Shown one piece after another: positions 59,719 to 64,000 of a stretch of 64,000 nucleotides of DNA (its first letter is position 1; each line of letters opens with the position of its first letter). Both the position numbers and the translations under genes were made by a program. The DNA is from Sporomusa silvacetica DSM 10669 (GTDB lineage Bacteria; Bacillota; Negativicutes; Sporomusales; Sporomusaceae). The notes under the pieces were generated by a model that ran no database searches, had not been told where the DNA came from, and saw only the letters and a list, made by a program, of their open reading frames with translations. The DNA lies in the NCBI RefSeq assembly GCF_002257705.1, contig NZ_LSLK01000038.1, forward strand, positions 1-64,000. The letters are read 5' to 3'.

Positions 59719-59913
59719 GTGGCAATTCTGGCGGAAATGGAATGGGAAATTGAGGTTGTACGTGAGCGGTTACATCAGCTAGTAGAACGGAAGTTGGGCG
59801 ATCTTACTGACGTCGAAGTAACTGAACTTAGCGGCTACCTGGATCAACTTATTGTCAAGTATGAGATGACTAATACCCGCCGGAAAAAAGCAGATAAGCT
59901 GGCGTCATTGTAA
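59719..59913 (+). CDS. Spo0E-like aspartyl-phosphate phosphatase
   Basis: 64 residues from GTG 59719, with AGGGGGGG 5-12 bases upstream; the frame is open from GTG 59701. The helix-hairpin pattern VVRERLHQLVERKLGDLTDVEVTELSGYLDQLIVKY fits the Spo0E family, in which SxxLD is the signature (here SGYLD, the usual motif being SQELD). Such proteins remove phosphate from Spo0A and delay sporulation. It starts 15 bases after hypB, an unusual neighbour. The basic C-terminus is RRKKADKLA. Confidence 0.8.
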   Translation: MAILAEMEWEIEVVRERLHQLVERKLGDLTDVEVTELSGYLDQLIVKYEMTNTRRKKADKLASL

Positions 59914-60005
59914 AAGCAACAACAAAGTTCTAAGCCTACGACCGCAAGTATATAGTAGTAAGGGGACTCGCTTTCTTTGGTAGTAAATGCGGCGGAGGGA
60001 AAACT

Positions 60006-61367
60006 TTGCATAGACAGGAGAACCAACAGGAGCTCCGGCGTGGGCTCAAAGAGCGTCATATTCAGCTTATCGCGATTGGTGGTTCGATTGGTGTGGGTCT
60101 GTTTTTAGGATCGTCTGCCGCTATTCAAGCTGCAGGTCCATCACTGCTAATTACGTACTTTATTGGTGGTATTGTGGTTTTCTGCTTGTTGAGGGCGCTG
60201 GGTGAAGTTGCTGTTGCTATCCCGATAGCGGGCTCATTTAGCGCGTATGCCCACAGATTTTTTGGACCGTTGACTGGTTATTTGACAGGCTGGACGTATT
60301 GGTTTATGTGGGTTGTGACAGGTATGGCCGAGATTACCGCCGTGGGAGTGTATGTAAATTACTGGCTGCCTGAATTGCCGCAATGGATTCCGGCGTTGCT
60401 GGCGGTAATCATCATGACAGGGGTTAATCTTGTTGCCGTAGAAACCTACGGCGAAATTGAATTCTGGTTTGCGTTAATCAAAATTATTGCCATCATTACG
60501 TTAATTATGAGCGGGTTGGGGATGATAATGTTTGGTTTGGGCAATGATGGCGTTCCTATAGGGATAGGGCATCTCTGGCAGCATGGCGGCTTTTTTCCGC
60601 ATGGTGTGAGTGGGGCGATTATGGCCCTTTCAATGGTACTGTTTTCTTATGTGGGTATTGAAGTAATTGGCGTTACCGCTGGAGAAGCCAAAGAGCCGGA
60701 AAAGACATTGCCAGCCGCTATAAACAAAGTGTTTTGGCGAATTCTATTGTTTTACATCGGCTCACTATATGTTATTATGTCAATTTATCCTTGGAATGAG
60801 CTTGGTCATGTTGGCAGTCCGTTTGTAGCGGTATTTGAAAAGTTAGGAATAAGTAGCGCCGCCGACATAATGAATTTTGTTGTGCTATCAGCAGCTCTGT
60901 CCTCCTGTAACAGCGGCGTTTTTAGCACAGGCCGGATGCTGTATACTTTGGCAAGGCAAGGGGAAGCGCCTGCGCTTCTGGGTAAGTTAAATAGCAGCCA
61001 GGTTCCAGTCTGGGGAGTATTGGTTTCAGCTGCTTTTTTAATGGTCGGCGTGGTACTCAATTACTTTATTCCGGCAAAAGTGTTTACTTATGTAACTAGT
61101 ATTGGCACGTTTGCCTGTTTGTGGGTGTGGGCCATCATTCTTATGGTTCAGATCAAGTTTCGGCGAAGTCTGCCGCCGGCAGTGGTAGCCAAACTAGTCT
61201 ATCCGATGCCCTTATATCCCTTATCAGGTATCTTGTGTTTGATAATGCTGGCGCTTGTAGTTTATATTATGAGCCAAGATTCTGATACGGCGCTGTCGCT
61301 TTGGATTGGTCCGGTTTGGTTATTAGGATTGATGATCTTCTACCCTGTACGGTCGCGCAAGACGTGA
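60006..61367 (+). CDS. Amino-acid permease, APC superfamily (AAT family)
   Basis: 453 residues, 12 predicted membrane helices, TTG start behind GGAGGGAAAAC. It begins RGLKERHIQLIAIGGSIGVGLFLGSSAAIQAAGPS, which is the substrate-site helix 1 of the AAT family, and has EVIGVTAGEAKEPEKTLPAAI. Relatives transport alanine, serine, glycine (also D-forms, CycA) or proline. Next to alanine racemase, an alanine or D-alanine substrate is plausible but not shown. Confidence 0.88.
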   Translation: MHRQENQQELRRGLKERHIQLIAIGGSIGVGLFLGSSAAIQAAGPSLLITYFIGGIVVFCLLRALGEVAVAIPIAGSFSAYAHRFFGPLTGYLTGWTYWFMWVVTGMAEITAVGVYVNYWLPELPQWIPALLAVIIMTGVNLVAVETYGEIEFWFALIKIIAIITLIMSGLGMIMFGLGNDGVPIGIGHLWQHGGFFPHGVSGAIMALSMVLFSYVGIEVIGVTAGEAKEPEKTLPAAINKVFWRILLFYIGSLYVIMSIYPWNELGHVGSPFVAVFEKLGISSAADIMNFVVLSAALSSCNSGVFSTGRMLYTLARQGEAPALLGKLNSSQVPVWGVLVSAAFLMVGVVLNYFIPAKVFTYVTSIGTFACLWVWAIILMVQIKFRRSLPPAVVAKLVYPMPLYPLSGILCLIMLALVVYIMSQDSDTALSLWIGPVWLLGLMIFYPVRSRKT

Positions 61368-61408
61368 TAGTATTTGGTGATTCGATTCATTTAGGAGGCT
61401 GACGAGTT

Positions 61409-62521
61409 ATGATTGAACGTCCTGTGTGGGCAGAAATTGATTTGGCTGCGATTAAACACAATGTTAGGGAAATAAAAAAAGGCCTAAAACCTGGTGTGAA
61501 ATTCTGCGCTGTGGTCAAGGCCGATGCTTACGGTCACGGGGCAATAGCCGTTGCACACGCCGTGTTGTCTGCAGGTGCTGACAGGCTGGCGGTAGCCATT
61601 TTAGGTGAGGCTATTGAGCTTAGGGAAGCTGGTTTCTTGGTGCCTATTCAGGTGCTTGGTTATACGCCGCCTCATCAGGCTAGGACAGTGGCTGCTTATG
61701 GTATTGCCCAGACGGTGTATTCCATGGATGCCGTGCGGGCGCTAGCAGCGGCTGGAACGGAAACAGGCAAACGTGTAAAACTGCATATCAAGATTGATAC
61801 AGGTATGGGGAGGATTGGTATCCTGCCTGAGGAGGCGGGCGATTTTGCGGCGGCGGCAGCTGCAATGAGCGGGGTCGAGATTGAAGGAGTATTTTCGCAT
61901 TTTGCCACCGCTGATGCGGAGAACAAGTCGTATGCTTATGAGCAGTATGCTAGATTTCAGCAGGCGCTAGAACGAATTCAAGCCAAGGGAATTGATATTC
62001 CCATCAGACATATTGCAAACAGTGCGGCCACTTTGGAAATGCCGGAGACGCACCTGGATATGGTTCGTCCTGGAATTATTTTGTATGGCCTGTGGCCTTC
62101 ACCGGAAGTAAAACAAAATATCACTTTGGCGATGGCTATGTGTCTTAAGGCGAGGATTGCCCATGTCAAGGACGTGGCAGCTGGAACCGGCATTAGCTAT
62201 GGCCGGGCTTATATTGCTGCTACTGAGCGCAAAATTGCCACCTTACCTATAGGTTATGCCGACGGCTGGACAAGATTGTTATCTGGCCGGACAGATGTTT
62301 TAATTAACGGCAACCGTGCGCCGTTAGTGGGGAGAATTTGTATGGATCAATGTATGGCAGACGTTACCGGTATTGCTGATGTCAAGCCGGGGGACACCGC
62401 CATTTTGTTTGGAACGTCGGCGTTAACGACAGATGAGGTAGCCGGTATTTTAGGGACAATTAATTACGAGCTTGTATGTATGGTCGGTAAGCGGGTTCCG
62501 CGAGTATATACGAATGTGTAG
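61409..62521 (+). CDS. alr: Alanine racemase
   Basis: 370 residues. PLP-dependent interconversion of L- and D-alanine for peptidoglycan. PLP-lysine motif VVKADAYGHGA (about residue 37), KIDTGMGRIG, SHFATAD, IANSAATL, and the catalytic tyrosine in GISYGRAY, with RICMDQCMADV following. ATG follows TAGGAGGCTGACG. It lies 42 bases after the permease gene and 139 before a sodium/alanine symporter, so it may be part of an alanine-handling set. Complete. Confidence 0.94.
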   Translation: MIERPVWAEIDLAAIKHNVREIKKGLKPGVKFCAVVKADAYGHGAIAVAHAVLSAGADRLAVAILGEAIELREAGFLVPIQVLGYTPPHQARTVAAYGIAQTVYSMDAVRALAAAGTETGKRVKLHIKIDTGMGRIGILPEEAGDFAAAAAAMSGVEIEGVFSHFATADAENKSYAYEQYARFQQALERIQAKGIDIPIRHIANSAATLEMPETHLDMVRPGIILYGLWPSPEVKQNITLAMAMCLKARIAHVKDVAAGTGISYGRAYIAATERKIATLPIGYADGWTRLLSGRTDVLINGNRAPLVGRICMDQCMADVTGIADVKPGDTAILFGTSALTTDEVAGILGTINYELVCMVGKRVPRVYTNV

Positions 62522-62659
62522 AAACCGGATTGCCAAAAGGATTGACTAACAGTGAAAATAATTATATTCTTTAAAAGATTGCAATAATAAAATGTAAAGG
62601 GGGAAATGCAATAGTTTCTGTGGGTCAGATTATGTTTAAAATAAAGGAGGCGGATATGT

Positions 62660-64000
62660 ATGCAAGGATTTCATGATGTGGTTAACTGGGCGAATGGTTA
62701 TCTTTGGGGACCGCCCATGCTTATTTTATTATTTGGAACTCATCTATTCTTAACTTATCGACTTAGATTTATTCAAAAATACGTATGGAAAGCCATTAAG
62801 TTGTCAGTTAGTAAAGATCGGTCAGGTGAAGGGGATGTCAGTCAATTTGGGGCCCTGACAACGGCGCTTGCCGCTACCATCGGTACCGGTAATATTGTGG
62901 GTGTGGCGACTGCTGTTGGTCTTGGCGGTCCCGGGGCCGTGTTGTGGTGCTGGTTAACAGGGGTATTCGGCATGGCAACCAAATATGCAGAAGCCTTGCT
63001 TTCTGTTCGTTATCGCGTTAAAACATCGGACGGCACCATGCTTGGTGGGCCGATGTATGCACTGGAAAATGGCTTAAATATGAAATGGCTGGCCGTGCTG
63101 TTTTGTATATTTACTTCTATTGCCGCATTTGGTATTGGTAACATGGTGCAGGCTAATTCAATCTCAGTTATGCTTGAAGAGACCATGGGCGTAAGTCCTT
63201 ACTTGTCAGGCGGTGTTATGGCTGTGCTGACAGCCGTGGTAATCCTCGGCGGCGTCAAGTCCATTGCCAGCGTATGTGAGAAGTTGGTTCCGTTTATGGC
63301 AGTTTTTTATGTCTTTGGTTGTGCGATCATTCTTGGTATGAATGCTTCTTACCTGCCGGCAACGATTTCGTTAATCGTTGAGTCGGCGTTTACGCCCCAG
63401 GCTGCGGGCGGTGGCTTTGTTGGTGCCAGTGTTATGATGGCGATGCGTTATGGTATTGCCCGTGGTTTATTTTCCAATGAGTCGGGCTTAGGTTCGGCAC
63501 CAATTGTGGCCGCTGCAGCTCAGACCAAGAACCCGGTGCGTCAGGCGCTGGTATCCATGACCGGTACTTTTTGGGATACAGTAGTGGTATGCGCTATGAC
63601 AGGTTTGGTACTAGTGAGCAGTGTTATTGAAAATCCGGCAGCCCTTAACCAGCTGTCAGGCGCAGCTTTGACGAAAGGGGCTTTTGCCCAGATCCCGGTT
63701 ATCGGGCCGATTGTGCTTAGTGTTGGTCTGCTGACTTTCGTATTTTCCACCATTTTGGGCTGGTCTTACTATGGTGAGCGGGCAGTGGAGTATCTGTTTG
63801 GCAAAAGGTCAATCACGCCTTATCGCGTGGCCTGGGTCATTGCTGTATTTTTGGGTTCAGTTACTTCCCTTACGCTGGTATGGGATCTTGCTGATGCCAT
63901 GAATGCGTTAATGGCTATTCCTAACCTGGTTTCACTGATCGCGCTTAGTGGCGTAATTGTTGCAGATACCAAAAAATATTTATGGGAAGAGGGCGGGATT
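62660..64000 (+). CDS. Sodium:alanine symporter (AGCS family), 3' end outside the window
   Basis: 447 codons seen, running to the window edge; about the last few residues to tens of residues are missing. ATG 62660 sits 9 bases after AAAGGAGG; an ATG at 62656 is out of frame and stops after six codons. AGCS motifs: GDVSQFGALTTALAATIGTGNIVGVATA (helix 2), GGPGAVLWCW, TDGTMLGGPMY-like and RGLFSNESGLGSAPI. Imports alanine or glycine with Na+. It follows alr in the same direction. Confidence 0.93.
   Translation, partial: MQGFHDVVNWANGYLWGPPMLILLFGTHLFLTYRLRFIQKYVWKAIKLSVSKDRSGEGDVSQFGALTTALAATIGTGNIVGVATAVGLGGPGAVLWCWLTGVFGMATKYAEALLSVRYRVKTSDGTMLGGPMYALENGLNMKWLAVLFCIFTSIAAFGIGNMVQANSISVMLEETMGVSPYLSGGVMAVLTAVVILGGVKSIASVCEKLVPFMAVFYVFGCAIILGMNASYLPATISLIVESAFTPQAAGGGFVGASVMMAMRYGIARGLFSNESGLGSAPIVAAAAQTKNPVRQALVSMTGTFWDTVVVCAMTGLVLVSSVIENPAALNQLSGAALTKGAFAQIPVIGPIVLSVGLLTFVFSTILGWSYYGERAVEYLFGKRSITPYRVAWVIAVFLGSVTSLTLVWDLADAMNALMAIPNLVSLIALSGVIVADTKKYLWEEGGI

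Noticed and set aside
62656..62676. ATG at 62656 as start of the symporter
   Set aside because: It is out of frame and ends after six codons; ATG 62660 opens the full frame at proper SD distance.
1..64000. CRISPR arrays, prophage or complete insertion sequences
   Set aside because: No regularly spaced direct repeats, transposase or integrase motifs, or att-like duplications were seen. The repeats present are palindromic and dispersed.

Overview
The window looks like chromosomal DNA of an endospore-forming, diderm Firmicute of the Negativicutes, most likely Sporomusaceae (Sporomusa/Pelosinus-like). This is an inference. It rests on an alpha/beta-type small acid-soluble spore protein, a SpoVD/FtsI-type penicillin-binding protein, a Spo0E-like phosphatase, LL-diaminopimelate aminotransferase, AddAB, T-box and S-box leaders, strong SD sequences and moderate GC. 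There is no phage, CRISPR array or complete insertion sequence.

Layout. 1-520: end of an rRNA operon (23S tail, spacer with inverted repeats, 5S, terminator). 608-4767: S-box (SAM-I) controlled methionine ABC importer metN-metI-aminotransferase-metQ. 4757-5697: a decayed response-regulator/HD-GYP locus on the minus strand. 5977-12074: sbcDC, a diacylglycerol-kinase-like gene and a MutT/MTH1-like Nudix gene. 12093-14988: a T-box with a Trp (UGG) specifier in front of an ECF module (two ATPases and EcfT), then dapL. 16805-22411: an iron cluster with two Fur-box-like sites: DUF3793-like protein, diguanylate cyclase, DUF2325 protein, STAS-like protein, FeoA, FeoB, HD-GYP phosphodiesterase and a FeoB-associated Cys-rich peptide. 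22808-26452: YnfA, a deleted dienelactone hydrolase remnant and a ChlI/ChlD-like AAA+/VWA pair. 26554-30386 (minus): secreted amidase, DUF5050 protein and a beta-lactamase-fold hydrolase. 30468-31589: a second Trp T-box before a TrpP-like membrane protein, the probable S component for the ECF module 16 kb away. 31763-35608 (minus): HD-GYP protein and ClpB. 35969-38700: PAS-GGDEF-EAL protein and ThiD. 39513-43531: Tat-type metallophosphoesterase, Mug glycosylase, amino-acid binding lipoprotein and Fe-alcohol dehydrogenase. 43552-50786: addBA. 50942-52075 (minus): CorA with a structured leader. 52314-52644: two tRNA-Ser genes. 52711-58436: hydrolase, dipeptidase, TerC, SpoVD-like PBP and SASP. 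58694-64000: hypAB, Spo0E-like protein, an amino-acid permease, alr and a Na+/alanine symporter that runs off the window.

The most notable points are: (1) a split tryptophan ECF transporter whose two parts share duplicated T-box leaders, each followed by the same ~120-bp palindromic element with compensatory arm changes; (2) a c-di-GMP synthesis/degradation pair embedded in a Fur-type feo locus; (3) a corA leader whose anti-Shine-Dalgarno strand can pair either with the SD or with an upstream 10-base complement; (4) several families of small palindromic dispersed repeats; and (5) a cluster of recently broken genes. Coordinates of RNA structures were read by eye and are accurate to a few bases.
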